Notes: generated by a model from the sequence alone, not told the origin. Shown: positions 51,119-63,505, counted from the stretch's first letter. The stretch is 64,000 nucleotides of DNA from an uncultured Muribaculaceae bacterium (GCA_934661195.1 CAKUJD010000011.1:1-64000), one strand, 5' to 3'. Translations and numbers: made by a program.

Positions 51119-51922
51119 ATGGATGTAAATAAAGTATTATTCGTATCTCAAGAAATTTCTCCCTATCTTCCTGAAACTCCTATGGCCGTAATAGGACGCG
51201 ACTTGCCTCAGAGCATACAGGAAAAAGGCTTGGAAGTGCGCACTTTCATGCCCAAATACGGCTTTATCAACGAGCGCCGCAACCAGCTGCATGAAGTGAT
51301 TCGCCTGAGCGGACTCAACTTGATAATCGATGATACCGACCACCCGCTCATAATCAAAGTGGCCACTTTGCAGCCTGCGCGCATGCAAGTGTATTTCATC
51401 TTCAACGAAGACTATTTCACCCACAATATAACCAAAGAACTTGAGACCGTCACCTCGCCCGAGGACAACGACGAGCGCTCGATGTTCTTTGTGCGCGGCG
51501 TGCTCGAAACGGTGAAGAAGCTGCGCTGGAATCCCGACGTGATTCACTGCACGGGCTGGATCACAGCGCTGCTGCCGCTCTACATCAAGCACTACTACAA
51601 CGACGACCCCGCCTTCAGCGAGTGCAAGGTGGTGTATTCGCTCTTCAACGACGACTTCGCCACTCCGCTCGACAAACGCATGACCGAGAAGTTGAAACTC
51701 GACGGATTCACCGACGACGATCTGGCTCCGCTCACCGGCGCCAACGATTACGTTGAGCTCACCCGTCTCGCCCTCAAGCACAGCGACGGCGTGGTGCAAT
51801 GCAGCAAGGAGGTCAACCCCAAGGTGCTCGAGGCCGTAAAGGAGTCGGGCCTGCCGTTCCTGCCCTATGTCGAGGCCGACGAGCGCGCGCAGGCGTGCAT
51901 CGACTTCTACAAGTCGCTTTAA
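51119..51922 (+). CDS. Stand-alone glycogen/starch synthase N-terminal domain protein
   Basis: A 267-residue protein covering only the first Rossmann domain of a GT5 glycogen synthase. It opens KVLFVSQEISPYLPETPMAVIGRDLPQSIQEKGLEVRTFMPKYG, with DVIHCTGWITALLPLYI as in the DxxHxHDW region. The C-terminal donor-binding domain is missing. The standard K-x-G-G-L loop is replaced by PETPMAVIG. Such short proteins are conserved in Bacteroidales next to DUF4270 lipoproteins, as here (65 bases downstream). Without the second domain, glucosyl transfer is unlikely; a regulatory or binding role is inferred. Confidence 0.85.
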   Translation: MDVNKVLFVSQEISPYLPETPMAVIGRDLPQSIQEKGLEVRTFMPKYGFINERRNQLHEVIRLSGLNLIIDDTDHPLIIKVATLQPARMQVYFIFNEDYFTHNITKELETVTSPEDNDERSMFFVRGVLETVKKLRWNPDVIHCTGWITALLPLYIKHYYNDDPAFSECKVVYSLFNDDFATPLDKRMTEKLKLDGFTDDDLAPLTGANDYVELTRLALKHSDGVVQCSKEVNPKVLEAVKESGLPFLPYVEADERAQACIDFYKSL

Positions 51923-51987
51923 AACGGCATTTTTTCAATGTAAAAGCAGATATATTTTCATCACACTACACACAACTCAGTTAAGCA

Positions 51988-53385
51988 ATGAAGAAAACCC
52001 TCTATGTGCTTATGGCGCTGTGCATGCTCTTCGGAGCCTACTCGTGCAGCGACGAAAACATAGGCTCTTCGATAACCGACTCCACGAGCCACGTGATCAT
52101 GGACTCGTCGTTCACAATGACGGGCTCGTCGGTGCGCAATCCCAGCCTGCAGGCGCGCTCCAGCGCGCAGCTGCTGGGCATCATCAATTCGCCCGGCTAC
52201 GGCACCCTCACAAGCGATGTGGTGAGCGAGTTCATGCCCGCCGCCAACATCGACACCACCGGCACCAAGCTCGACTGGATTGACTCCTGCCGCCTGGTGA
52301 TGCGCATCGCCGCCGATGGCTTCACCGGCGACTCGCTGGTGCCCATGCGCATGAATGTGTACAGGCTCAACCGCCAGCTGCCCAGTCCCATCTACAGCGA
52401 TTTCAACCCCGAGGGCTATTACAGCAAGAGCGACCTGCTGGGCTCCACCAGCTATTCGGCCAACTCGCTGCAGCTGCCCTCCGACTCGGCCTATGCCAAC
52501 ACCTACCGCGAGGTGTATGTGCCAATGCCCGTGAGTCTGGCCAAGGATATCTTCAACCTCTACGTCACCGACAAGAGCGTGTTCAACACGCCCAGCAAGT
52601 TTGCCCAGCACTTCCCGGGCATCTACATTGCCAACAGCTATGGCAAGGGCCGTGTGATGAACTTCTACGACACCGAGCTTGAGGTGTTCTACCGCAAGCA
52701 CCAGCTGCGCGCCGACACCACCGACACCATTGTCACCGCCACGCAGTCGTATCTGGGCGTGACCCCCGAGGTGCAGATCAACAACAATGTGAGCCTCACC
52801 ATCGACCAGAGCGTGAAGAGCATGGTCGACGCCGGCGAGGCCATAGTAATGGGCCCTGCAGGCTATGAAGTGCGCGTAAAGTTCCCCATTCAGGAAATCA
52901 TCGACTCCTACCGCAAAAACGTTGGCACCGACCTGGCTGTAATCAACTCGCTGTCGCTGTCGCTGCCAGTCGAGCTGGTTAAGAACAAATACGACATAGC
53001 ACCGCCCAGCTATCTGCTCATGGTCAAGGAGGGCCACAAGCAGGAGTTCTTCGACGGCGACAGCCTCACCAACAGCAAGGACTCGTTCTATGCCTCCTAC
53101 AACGCCAGCACCAAGAGCTATGAGTTCACCGGCATGCGCGACTATGTGCTCAATATCATCAACAACAAGGGCGGCCATGCCGCCGACGATGATGTGAACC
53201 TCGTTATCACCCCGGTCGATGTCACCACCTACACCCAGTCGTCGAGCTACTACTATGGCTACGGCTCGAGCAGCGGCAAAACGGTGGTCACCAAGATAGC
53301 CCCGGCCATCAGCTACCCCTCAATTGCAAAATTATTGCTCAATAAAGCAAAAATTAAGATAACATATAGCAAACAATCGCTATAA
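51988..53385 (+). CDS. DUF4270 family lipoprotein
   Basis: A 465-residue predicted lipoprotein (lipobox FGAYSC, Cys 20, followed by SDEN). The beta-rich mature part matches DUF4270 as I know it: an N-terminal segment with LLGIINSPGYGTLTSDVVSEF, a middle with FNTPSKFAQHFPGIYIANSYG and a C-terminal PAISYPSIAKLLLNKAKIKITY. Function unknown; outer-membrane location likely. The pairing with the truncated glycogen-synthase-like gene suggests a joint role, perhaps in surface glycan handling. Confidence 0.85.
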   Translation: MKKTLYVLMALCMLFGAYSCSDENIGSSITDSTSHVIMDSSFTMTGSSVRNPSLQARSSAQLLGIINSPGYGTLTSDVVSEFMPAANIDTTGTKLDWIDSCRLVMRIAADGFTGDSLVPMRMNVYRLNRQLPSPIYSDFNPEGYYSKSDLLGSTSYSANSLQLPSDSAYANTYREVYVPMPVSLAKDIFNLYVTDKSVFNTPSKFAQHFPGIYIANSYGKGRVMNFYDTELEVFYRKHQLRADTTDTIVTATQSYLGVTPEVQINNNVSLTIDQSVKSMVDAGEAIVMGPAGYEVRVKFPIQEIIDSYRKNVGTDLAVINSLSLSLPVELVKNKYDIAPPSYLLMVKEGHKQEFFDGDSLTNSKDSFYASYNASTKSYEFTGMRDYVLNIINNKGGHAADDDVNLVITPVDVTTYTQSSSYYYGYGSSSGKTVVTKIAPAISYPSIAKLLLNKAKIKITYSKQSL

Positions 53386-53391
53386 TAGTTG

Positions 53392-53399
53392 TATCTTTG
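53392..53399 (+). promoter_or_regulatory. Candidate -7 box (TATCTTTG) for tRNA-Thr
   Basis: TATCTTTG lies just past the DUF4270 stop, 66 bases before the tRNA. The leader between them can form a nested hairpin (CAAGG...GTGCC/GGCAC...CCTTG). Confidence 0.45.
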
Positions 53400-53465
53400 C
53401 ACCCGCAAAGCAAGGTGGTAGGAGTGCCTCAGTTCGGCACACACCGCCTTGCCACAACGGCACCA

Positions 53466-53538
53466 GCCACAATAGCTCAGTTGGTAGAGCATTTCATTCG
53501 TAACGAAAAGGTCGTGGGTTCGAGTCCCACTCGTGGCT
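53466..53538 (+). tRNA. tRNA-Thr (anticodon CGT)
   Basis: Acceptor GCCACAA pairs with TCGTGGC with one A-C mismatch. The D arm is AGCTCAGTTGGTAGAGC. The anticodon loop TTCGTAA gives CGT (Thr). The T arm is GTGGGTTCGAGTCCCAC. No CCA is encoded (TCA follows). A T7 run comes right after. Confidence 0.95.
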
Positions 53539-53643
53539 CAAAGTTTTTTTACAGGCTGCTTAACGCACACCATTCATCAGTTGGGTGACGTTAGTGGCCT
53601 GTAAATGTTTTTTCAGGCAATGTCACATTAAATTGTAAGCGCA

Positions 53644-54879
53644 ATGGAAATCACAGTCAACGACTTCATGCTCATGCAGCCCAACTATCCAAGGGTCACC
53701 GATTCCGACAAATACTATCTGCAGCTGGCCATGCGCCTGGCCGCCCTGTGCGACGGCAAGCGCCTGCTGGCACTGCAGCCCGAGCCCGTGCGCCGCCGCG
53801 TGGTGCTTGCCGTGATGGGCTATTACCAAGATGTGGTGGCCGACTCCGGCCTGTGGCGCTCGTTCACCATGATGCACGAGCACATGTATGGCACCCCGCT
53901 GCCGTTCTATGGCCGCAGCGACGACTATGTGGACTATGAACTTAACGTCGACGACCTGCGCTTCGTCATCTGGTACACCATCGAGGGCCTTACGTTCGAC
54001 AACGGCCGTCTTTCGCCACTCGACCGCGAGGTGGAGCGCGCCGCCCGCGAGTTTTTCAAAGTGCTCGATGAGTGCTACGAAGAGGCGCCCAACCCCGTGG
54101 AATACAATATTGTCACAGGCATCGACACTGGATCGGATAGCGATGCCTCCAGCGTGTATGAGCTTAGCCGCTGGCTGTTTTTCAAGAGCTTCCTCATGCC
54201 GCCCGCAGCCAAGGTGGCCCTGGCGCAAAACCGCGCCGAGGCCCGACGCCTCGTAAAGGAGGCCCGACGCGACATTGAGGGCAAGCTCACCGACCTCGAC
54301 GACCGCACCATGCTCACCTATCCCACAGGCCCGCTTTCGCTCACCATAGGGCAGTGGGTGAAGCTCATCGCCTCGGGCGAGCTTCCCAGTCTTGACTCCG
54401 ACGCGGCACTGCCGCCCGATGCCGAGCCCCACAAGCACTACCGCCGGTTCACCGAAGCCACGGGCGGCAGCGAGATAGCCTTTTTTGCCGACTACGATGC
54501 GCTCAACTCCTTCCTCACCGATCAGATGGGGTGGGGCGACGGCAACGGCGGCGACGTGTTTCCGCAGCTGCGCGGACATTCACACTTTGTGATGCTTGCC
54601 CACCGCGCCAAGGGCGTGCTCATCGCCCCCGACGTGGCCCAATACATTTGCCATCCGGCCAACGACCTCTACGACCGCGCCCAGGCGAGGACCGCCGCCC
54701 ACACCCTAATCACCGACTACGGCCGCTGCCCGGCCGACCTGGTGCGATACGCCTTTGGCCATGGGCTGGTGCCCGACGCCGCACTGCCGGCCGACCCCAC
54801 CGGCCGCCTGCTGCTCGACAACTGGGACTTCATGGCCCGCCTCTACCAGCAGGGCCTCTACACCCACAGCGGCGATTAA
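53644..54879 (+). CDS. DUF3843 family protein
   Basis: A 411-residue cytoplasmic-looking protein with no signal peptide or membrane segment. The opening MEITVNDFMLMQPNYPRVTDSDKYYLQLAMRLAAL and RRRVVLAVMGYYQDVVADSGLWRSF fit DUF3843, a Bacteroidales family of unknown function, as I remember it. The C-terminal part holds FPQLRGHSHFVMLAHRAKGVLIAPDVAQYI. It is highly acidic, with many charged residues. It is followed by the SIMPL gene after 54 bases on the same strand. Confidence 0.78.
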   Translation: MEITVNDFMLMQPNYPRVTDSDKYYLQLAMRLAALCDGKRLLALQPEPVRRRVVLAVMGYYQDVVADSGLWRSFTMMHEHMYGTPLPFYGRSDDYVDYELNVDDLRFVIWYTIEGLTFDNGRLSPLDREVERAAREFFKVLDECYEEAPNPVEYNIVTGIDTGSDSDASSVYELSRWLFFKSFLMPPAAKVALAQNRAEARRLVKEARRDIEGKLTDLDDRTMLTYPTGPLSLTIGQWVKLIASGELPSLDSDAALPPDAEPHKHYRRFTEATGGSEIAFFADYDALNSFLTDQMGWGDGNGGDVFPQLRGHSHFVMLAHRAKGVLIAPDVAQYICHPANDLYDRAQARTAAHTLITDYGRCPADLVRYAFGHGLVPDAALPADPTGRLLLDNWDFMARLYQQGLYTHSGD

Positions 54880-54933
54880 ACCTTGCCCGGGTTGCGTGGT
54901 CTAAACGACATCTTAACCAAAACCAACGCAACT

Positions 54934-55662
54934 ATGAACGTAAAAGAGCAACTCAGGAAATCAGACATCACACTGGCCTCTGCCATCGTGGCCGTGGCCA
55001 TCATAGTGCTGGGCGCGTGCCTGAAGAGCGGCATCGACTACTATGCCGACCGCGACCATCTGGTCACTGTCAAAGGTCTCTCGGAAGTTGAGGTGAAGGC
55101 CGACAAGGTCACCTGGCCCATAGTCACCAAGGTGGTGGGCAACGACCTGCAGCAGCTCTACACCCAAATCAACTCCAACACCGCCGCGGTGCGCGGCTTC
55201 CTTAAGCGCAACGGCATCACCGACGCCGAAATCAGCGTCAACGCACCCGTCACCAACGACCGCACCGCCAACGACTACAGCAGCAGCGACGTCACCGAGC
55301 GCTACAACATATCCTCGGTGATCACCGTCACCAGCTCGAAGGTCGACAAGGTGCGCTCCATCATGGCGCGCCAGGGCGAACTGCTGGCACAGGGCGTGGC
55401 CGTGGTGAGCGGAGGCTACGACGGCGCGCAGCAGGTCACCTACGAATACACGCGCTTCCGCGCCACCAAACCCAAAATGATGGACGAGGCCATCGAGAAT
55501 GCCCGCTCCACAGCCAACCAGTTTGCCCAAAAGGCAGGCACCAGCCTCGGCGACATCGTCAAGGCCGACCAGGGGCAGTTTTCCATCGAAGACCGCGACG
55601 CCAACACCCCCTACGTGAAGCGCCTGCGCGTGGTCACCACCATCACCTACCGCCTCAAGTAG
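54934..55662 (+). CDS. SIMPL-domain (DUF541) periplasmic protein
   Basis: A 242-residue protein started at the ATG at 54934 (MNVKEQLRKSDITLASAIVAVAIIVLGACL), giving one N-terminal membrane helix. The Cys in GAC could be a lipobox, but the helix is too long for a standard lipoprotein signal. The SIMPL domain spans about 45-240: VTVKGLSEVEVKADKVTWPI, NGITDAEISVN, YNISSVITVTSSKVDKV and a C-terminal KRLRVVTTITYRLK. Family members (DUF541, BP26) form periplasmic or membrane oligomers and are linked to oxidative stress. Exact role unknown. Confidence 0.88.
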   Translation: MNVKEQLRKSDITLASAIVAVAIIVLGACLKSGIDYYADRDHLVTVKGLSEVEVKADKVTWPIVTKVVGNDLQQLYTQINSNTAAVRGFLKRNGITDAEISVNAPVTNDRTANDYSSSDVTERYNISSVITVTSSKVDKVRSIMARQGELLAQGVAVVSGGYDGAQQVTYEYTRFRATKPKMMDEAIENARSTANQFAQKAGTSLGDIVKADQGQFSIEDRDANTPYVKRLRVVTTITYRLK

Positions 55663-55999
55663 AATATGGAGTTTAAAGTTAAAAGGAATAATCGCTAAAA
55701 GTCTGCTTTACAGATGCTTATTGTAGGGACGCGGCATGCCGCGTCCGACTGGCGTAGCCCCACTCAGCACGAAAGTAAAATCACATCAAACACGCCCCTG
55801 TGACTGCAATTATTTACGCATAATCGACTGATTTGCAATAATTCGCATCAGGCGCTACGGCATTCGGGGAGCAATGCCTACAATAATCCATTGTAATTGT
55901 CTCTATTGCCGCCCGTCCACACCCCACTCACAAAACAAGCGAAGCCGAACGGCCACAGGGCCGCTCGGCTTCGCGTTATAAGTATGCTATCTAATGTTT
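55663..55999. repeat. Spacer with a decayed REP/BIME copy
   Basis: At 55723-55746 GTAGGGACGCGGCATGCCGCGTCC repeats the left end of the element at 879, including the perfect palindrome GGACGCGGCATGCCGCGTCC (55727-55746). The inner part (55776-55845) matches 942-1010 with many changes. The right palindrome has decayed to CATCAGGCGCTACGGCATTCG. An AATTGTCTCTATTG fragment (about 55896) belongs to the GACAATAG family. The secA terminator follows. Confidence 0.8.
55932..55974 (-). terminator. Rho-independent terminator of secA
   Basis: GCGAAGCCGA (55939-55948) pairs with TCGGCTTCGC (55965-55974), with GGCC/GGCC inside. On the minus strand TTGTTTTGTG follows. Confidence 0.78.
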
Positions 56000-59368
<3,369 letters not shown>

Positions 59369-59521
59369 ATATTGTGAATGTTTTTTTGTTGTCTGTGTCA
59401 GATGAAAAAATATCGGGTTGCAGCCGTTGCCGGCCGGCCGTGGCTGTCACGGCGCGCCGGGGCTCTGCTACAAGCCACAAAGATAGTAAAAATGTTTTGA
59501 TTTTGAAGAATTTGGGGCTCA

Positions 59522-61126
59522 CTAATGCAGTGCGAGCGGGCTCAGGGCGGCCGCATTGGGCGAGCGTATGCGCAGCAGGCGCGCCACGGTGGGCGCCAGC
59601 AGTGCCGCGTCGATGGTGCTGCCCGTGCGCTGGGCACGCACTTGCGGTGCCAATATCATTATCGGGGCGCAGGCGGCAGTGGCCCGCATATGCTTCACAG
59701 TGTGCGTCTTGCCCTGTGTCTCCACCACGTCCCATCCTGGGGCTATCTCCACCGTCACGTCGCCTGCCAGCTGTGGCACTGTGGCGCGGTTGATGGCTTT
59801 CATGTCATCGCCCGAGGGGTTGTTGAGGATTTCGTCGAGTGTGTAGGCGGCTGTGATGCCGCTCATTTGGCGCAGGAATGCGCTGGCCTCGGCCCGCATG
59901 GCGGCCAGATTGGCGTTGCGCTCCTTTATGAGCCGGCGGTTGAGGTAGAAGCTGCCGTGGTGGTAGCCCTGCACCCAGTTGCCGTTGCCGTGCACCGCCA
60001 TCAAGTACATGTTGAGCAGTGATGTGGCGCGGTCGGGGTGGAACTCGCCGGTGGGGATCTTGAATTTCGGGTCTACGGCGTGGCCGGTGTCGAAGTGGCC
60101 CGTCGAGGCCACAAACACCACTGCGCGGCCGCGGCCCACTGCAGCGTCGATGGCCGCGAGCAGGCGCGCTATCTGGCGGTCGAGTCTCAGATAGGTGTCG
60201 GCCAGCTCAAACCGGCCGTCACCGCCCTTGGCCCACTGCACGGGCGCGGCGCTCAGACCCACGTTTATCATGTCGAGCTGCCCGCGGCGGCCCAGCTTCA
60301 GGCTGTTGAGGCAGTCGATGGCCACGCTGGCCACTTCCTCATTGGCCAGGGCCGACTGCTTGAATCGCTTGACGCGGTCGGCCTGCTGGCCGCCGAATGT
60401 GTAGCGGAATGAGTAGTAGCGGCTGGCCTCGGGCACGCTGGTGTATTGCCCCGCCGGCAGCAGCGGCTGCCACTGCATGGTGTCGAGCCGGGCAGCCAGC
60501 GGACGGCCATAGTTGCGGCTTTGCACGCATTGCGGCACCTCGGGGTAGTAGGTGGTTGATGCCCAGTTGCCGGTGGCGTCGTTAATCCAGCAGGCGCCGT
60601 TGGCGGCGTGCCCGGCAAGTGCTATGGCCATTTGCGCGTCGGGGGCTATGGCATACACGCTGCCCAGCCCGTTGTTGTTGATGCGCACCTCGTCGGCCAG
60701 TGTGGATGCCTGCAGCGCGGAGGCCGAATATTTGTCGGTGGTGAAGTTGCCTATGTAGTGGCTGTCGGCGAATATGTCGCGAGCCACCAGCTTGTCGGGG
60801 TCAAATGTCTGGCTCCATGCCACACCGTTGATGCGCGGATAGGCGCCGGTCATCAGCAGTGCCGTGCCCGAGGTGGCGTCCACCTGCGGGCAGTTGAAGG
60901 CTGCGTTGTCAAACACCGCCCCCTCGCGCAGCAGGCGGTTGAAGCCGTCGGCCGACATTTGCGACTGCAGCAGTTCGATGTAGTCGCTGCGCAGCTGGTC
61001 GATGACGATGCCCACCACCAGCTGCGGCTGGCTGCCCTTGACTTGCGACAGGGCCGACAGCGCCACCATCGACGCCACTATCGAGGTGGCGAGGCGGTTT
61101 ATTCGTTGTCGGCGGTCGTTGCGCAT
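59522..61126 (-). CDS. Exported alkaline-phosphatase-fold protein, metal site apparently degenerate
   Basis: A 534-residue protein with a signal-like N-terminus after a basic start (MRNDRRQRINRLATSIVASM). The fold is recognisable from QPQLVVGIVIDQLRSDYIELL (first metal Asp position), NCPQVDATSGTALLMTGAYPRINGV (nucleophile-loop position) and AGHAANGACWINDATGNWASTTYY. The usual D-x-x-GH metal motif is replaced by LSAAPVQWAKGGDG, and the usual ADHG by ASTGHFDTGH. The product may therefore not be a phosphatase. Bacteroidales relatives of this type exist. It lies 14 bases after the Lnb-like gene on the same strand. Confidence 0.8.
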   Translation of the reverse strand: MRNDRRQRINRLATSIVASMVALSALSQVKGSQPQLVVGIVIDQLRSDYIELLQSQMSADGFNRLLREGAVFDNAAFNCPQVDATSGTALLMTGAYPRINGVAWSQTFDPDKLVARDIFADSHYIGNFTTDKYSASALQASTLADEVRINNNGLGSVYAIAPDAQMAIALAGHAANGACWINDATGNWASTTYYPEVPQCVQSRNYGRPLAARLDTMQWQPLLPAGQYTSVPEASRYYSFRYTFGGQQADRVKRFKQSALANEEVASVAIDCLNSLKLGRRGQLDMINVGLSAAPVQWAKGGDGRFELADTYLRLDRQIARLLAAIDAAVGRGRAVVFVASTGHFDTGHAVDPKFKIPTGEFHPDRATSLLNMYLMAVHGNGNWVQGYHHGSFYLNRRLIKERNANLAAMRAEASAFLRQMSGITAAYTLDEILNNPSGDDMKAINRATVPQLAGDVTVEIAPGWDVVETQGKTHTVKHMRATAACAPIMILAPQVRAQRTGSTIDAALLAPTVARLLRIRSPNAAALSPLALH

Positions 61127-61140
61127 TGTGGATCAGGGGT

Positions 61141-62373
61141 TTATTGTTTTGTTTTATTGTTTGCAATGTTGATTGCCAGCAGCGTGGCCGGCCTTGCGGC
61201 CAGGGCCGCCAGCAGCGGTATGAAGGCAGCGTTGGGCACTTGCACGCCAGTCGCGAAGCACACGGCTGCGGCTGCCATGGCCGCCAGCATGGCAATGCAC
61301 AGGGCCGGCATAAGTTTGCCTCCTTTGCGCCACACTGCCACGGCTGCCACCAGATAGAAGGGGTGCAGCCACACGGCGTTCACGTTGGGCGATGTGGCCT
61401 CGTGGGTCGAGACGAATGTCAGAAACCACACCAGGCACCCGGCTGCGCCTGCCGCCGTCCACAGCAGGGTGTCGAGCCACCGCGATGGCTTGCGCCGCCG
61501 CCAGTCGGCCCAGCTCACTGCTGCCACAGCCAGCAGCAGTGCGATGGCTGCCGACATGGGCGTTAGCGGCCATGGGGTGGGGGGCAGGGCCAGACCGTCG
61601 TCGCTGCCTGGGTTTATTACTCTGGTGTCGGCCACCAGCGGCACGCGCCGGCCGTCGCGCTCAATGGTGGCGCGGCTGGCGGCCTGCATCAGCACCAAGG
61701 GCACAAACATCTGCTGCCGTGCGGTGATGGCGGTGTCGAGCCCGCATCCCAGGGCCAGGTCGATGCCCAGCTGCTCCCACGGGTAGTTGCGGTTGTAGTG
61801 GCGCATCATCTGGCGGTAGGTGACGCTCTGTTGCAGCCTGGGCCACTGCACTCCGCCGCACACGGCCTCGATGATGTCGCGCGGACGGGTGGCGCAGTTG
61901 TCGCTCACATACTTGTAGCGGTAGGTGGCCATGTCGGGCATTATGTTGCGCATCAGGCGGTCGCGCATGTCGCGAGCCTGCCGCTGGGTGAGGTTGAGCC
62001 GCTGCTCCACAGCTTTGCGCCCCGGGGTGAATGGCATGCTGCCGCGCGGCACGGCCACGCACATATAGTCGGTCTTGCCTGTGGCGAAGCGCAGAGCAAA
62101 GTTGGGCGCGCTGAAGTCGAATGTGCCGTAATTAAACAGCAGGTCGCTGCCGCCCTCGGTGGCCACGCGCAGCTCGGTGTGGCCAAACAGCTCGTAGATT
62201 TCACTGCCGGGGTAGTAGGTGATGAGGCTCACCGTCACGCTGTCGGCCACGCCCTCGCCGCCCACGTTGAATTCGGGCAGCTGCTGGGCGTGCGCGCCTG
62301 CTGCCGCCATCGCAATCATAATGGCTGCGAGGGCGGTGGCGAGTCTGCTTATGTGGCGCATGCTGAGTCTCAT
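61141..62373 (-). CDS. Lnb-type (DUF4105) membrane protein, candidate lipoprotein N-acyltransferase
   Basis: A 410-residue protein. A signal peptide (ending AHAQ) precedes a periplasmic DUF4105/Lnb N-terminal domain (about 35-240), followed by about five membrane helices (from 270). The domain has VTVSLITYYPGSEIYELFGHTELRV (likely catalytic His) and YKYVSDNCATRPRDII (likely catalytic Cys), a cysteine-hydrolase-like pair. Published work on Bacteroides linked this family to N-acylation of lipoproteins, a step done by Lnt in Proteobacteria. I rely on memory for that link. An ATG four codons downstream (62361) is an alternative start. It precedes the phosphatase-fold gene by 14 bases. Confidence 0.75.
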   Translation of the reverse strand: MRLSMRHISRLATALAAIMIAMAAAGAHAQQLPEFNVGGEGVADSVTVSLITYYPGSEIYELFGHTELRVATEGGSDLLFNYGTFDFSAPNFALRFATGKTDYMCVAVPRGSMPFTPGRKAVEQRLNLTQRQARDMRDRLMRNIMPDMATYRYKYVSDNCATRPRDIIEAVCGGVQWPRLQQSVTYRQMMRHYNRNYPWEQLGIDLALGCGLDTAITARQQMFVPLVLMQAASRATIERDGRRVPLVADTRVINPGSDDGLALPPTPWPLTPMSAAIALLLAVAAVSWADWRRRKPSRWLDTLLWTAAGAAGCLVWFLTFVSTHEATSPNVNAVWLHPFYLVAAVAVWRKGGKLMPALCIAMLAAMAAAAVCFATGVQVPNAAFIPLLAALAARPATLLAINIANNKTKQ

Positions 62374-62485
62374 TTCTTAGCGTAAATGACAATAATCGTG
62401 CCAATTTGCAATGCCAGCGAGGGCGGCGGCACAATTGTCACCACAAATATAGTCATTTTTTTTCAAAGTGAGTGGTTTCGCGGCC

Positions 62486-63490
62486 TCAGGCGTGGGCCGA
62501 AGCGGCCAAAACGGCCTCGGCTGCGGCTTTTAGCGATGGTTGGGCAGTGCCGTTGAGGCTGATTTCGCGCAGCGAGTGCACCGCAAGCGTCAGCGTGGCG
62601 GTTGCGGCCACGGCTATGCCGCTGCGCAGCAGCGCGCAGCTCACACACCGGCGCAGCAGCGTGTCGGCGCATTCAAGGCGCACGGCTGCCACGGTGGGCA
62701 GTGTGGCCTCGAAGTCGCATGTGTCGGTGCTGAAGGTAATCTCGGGGTCGGCAAACATGTGCTGCATGGCTCCGCCCGTCACCACCTCCTCGGTGCGCCC
62801 GCAGGCCATGCTGCGGTCGTCGGCTATCACCCACAGCGCGTCGGCCAGCAGCAGCGACTGGGCCACATCGTGGCTCGACAGCAGCACCGCCTTGCCCTGG
62901 CTGCGCGCCAGCGTGTGCAGCAGGCGCATCACTCTGATGCGGCTGGCCACATCGAGGAATGCCGTGGGCTCGTCGAGCACAATTATGGGTGTCTCTTGGG
63001 CAATGGCGCGGGCAATCATGGCCTTCTGCCGCTCGCCGTCGCTGAGCTGCGCCATGTGGCTTTGCGCCTTGTGCTCCATGCCCACGCTGGCAATGGCGTG
63101 TGCCACCGCCTCGCGGTCGTGTCCCGACAGCCGTCCCAGAAACCCTGTGTGCGGCTGCCTGCCAAGTTCCACCAGCTCGGTCACGGTGAGTCCGCCGGCT
63201 GCGATGCGCTCGGTCGACACCAGTCCCACCAGGCGCGACATCTCGCGGCTGCTCATGGCGGCGGTGTCGCGCCCGCCTATGGCCACGGTGCCCTCGATGG
63301 GCCGCTCGGCTCCCGTGAGGGCGCGCAGCAGTGTCGACTTGCCCGCGCCGTTGCGGCCCAGCAGGGCGGTCACCGTGCCGCGCTCAAGCGTCAGGTTTAG
63401 TCCGCTCATTATCGCCACCGCCTTCTTTCCTTGGCGGTAGCCCACGGCAAGGTCTCGGGCGCTTAGTGCTGGATTCTGTGTGGTGTGCAT
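62486..63490 (-). CDS. ABC transporter ATPase, iron-siderophore/cobalamin/haem type (FecE/BtuD-like)
   Basis: A 334-residue ATPase. Walker A: LLGRNGAGKSTLLRAL. Q-loop region VGLVSTER, in which the expected Gln is not seen. Signature: MAQLSDGERQKAMIARAIAQ. Walker B: IIVLDEPTAFLD. H-loop: VLLSSHD. FecE-type enzymes are about 255 residues. Here a C-terminal extension of some 70 residues (about 262-334) follows, Ala/Leu-rich with three cysteines (ECADTLLRRCVSCALL). It lies 15 bases after the FecCD-type permease gene, forming one importer operon. Confidence 0.9.
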   Translation of the reverse strand: MHTTQNPALSARDLAVGYRQGKKAVAIMSGLNLTLERGTVTALLGRNGAGKSTLLRALTGAERPIEGTVAIGGRDTAAMSSREMSRLVGLVSTERIAAGGLTVTELVELGRQPHTGFLGRLSGHDREAVAHAIASVGMEHKAQSHMAQLSDGERQKAMIARAIAQETPIIVLDEPTAFLDVASRIRVMRLLHTLARSQGKAVLLSSHDVAQSLLLADALWVIADDRSMACGRTEEVVTGGAMQHMFADPEITFSTDTCDFEATLPTVAAVRLECADTLLRRCVSCALLRSGIAVAATATLTLAVHSLREISLNGTAQPSLKAAAEAVLAASAHA

Positions 63491-63505
63491 AATTCGGTGT
63501 GGGGG

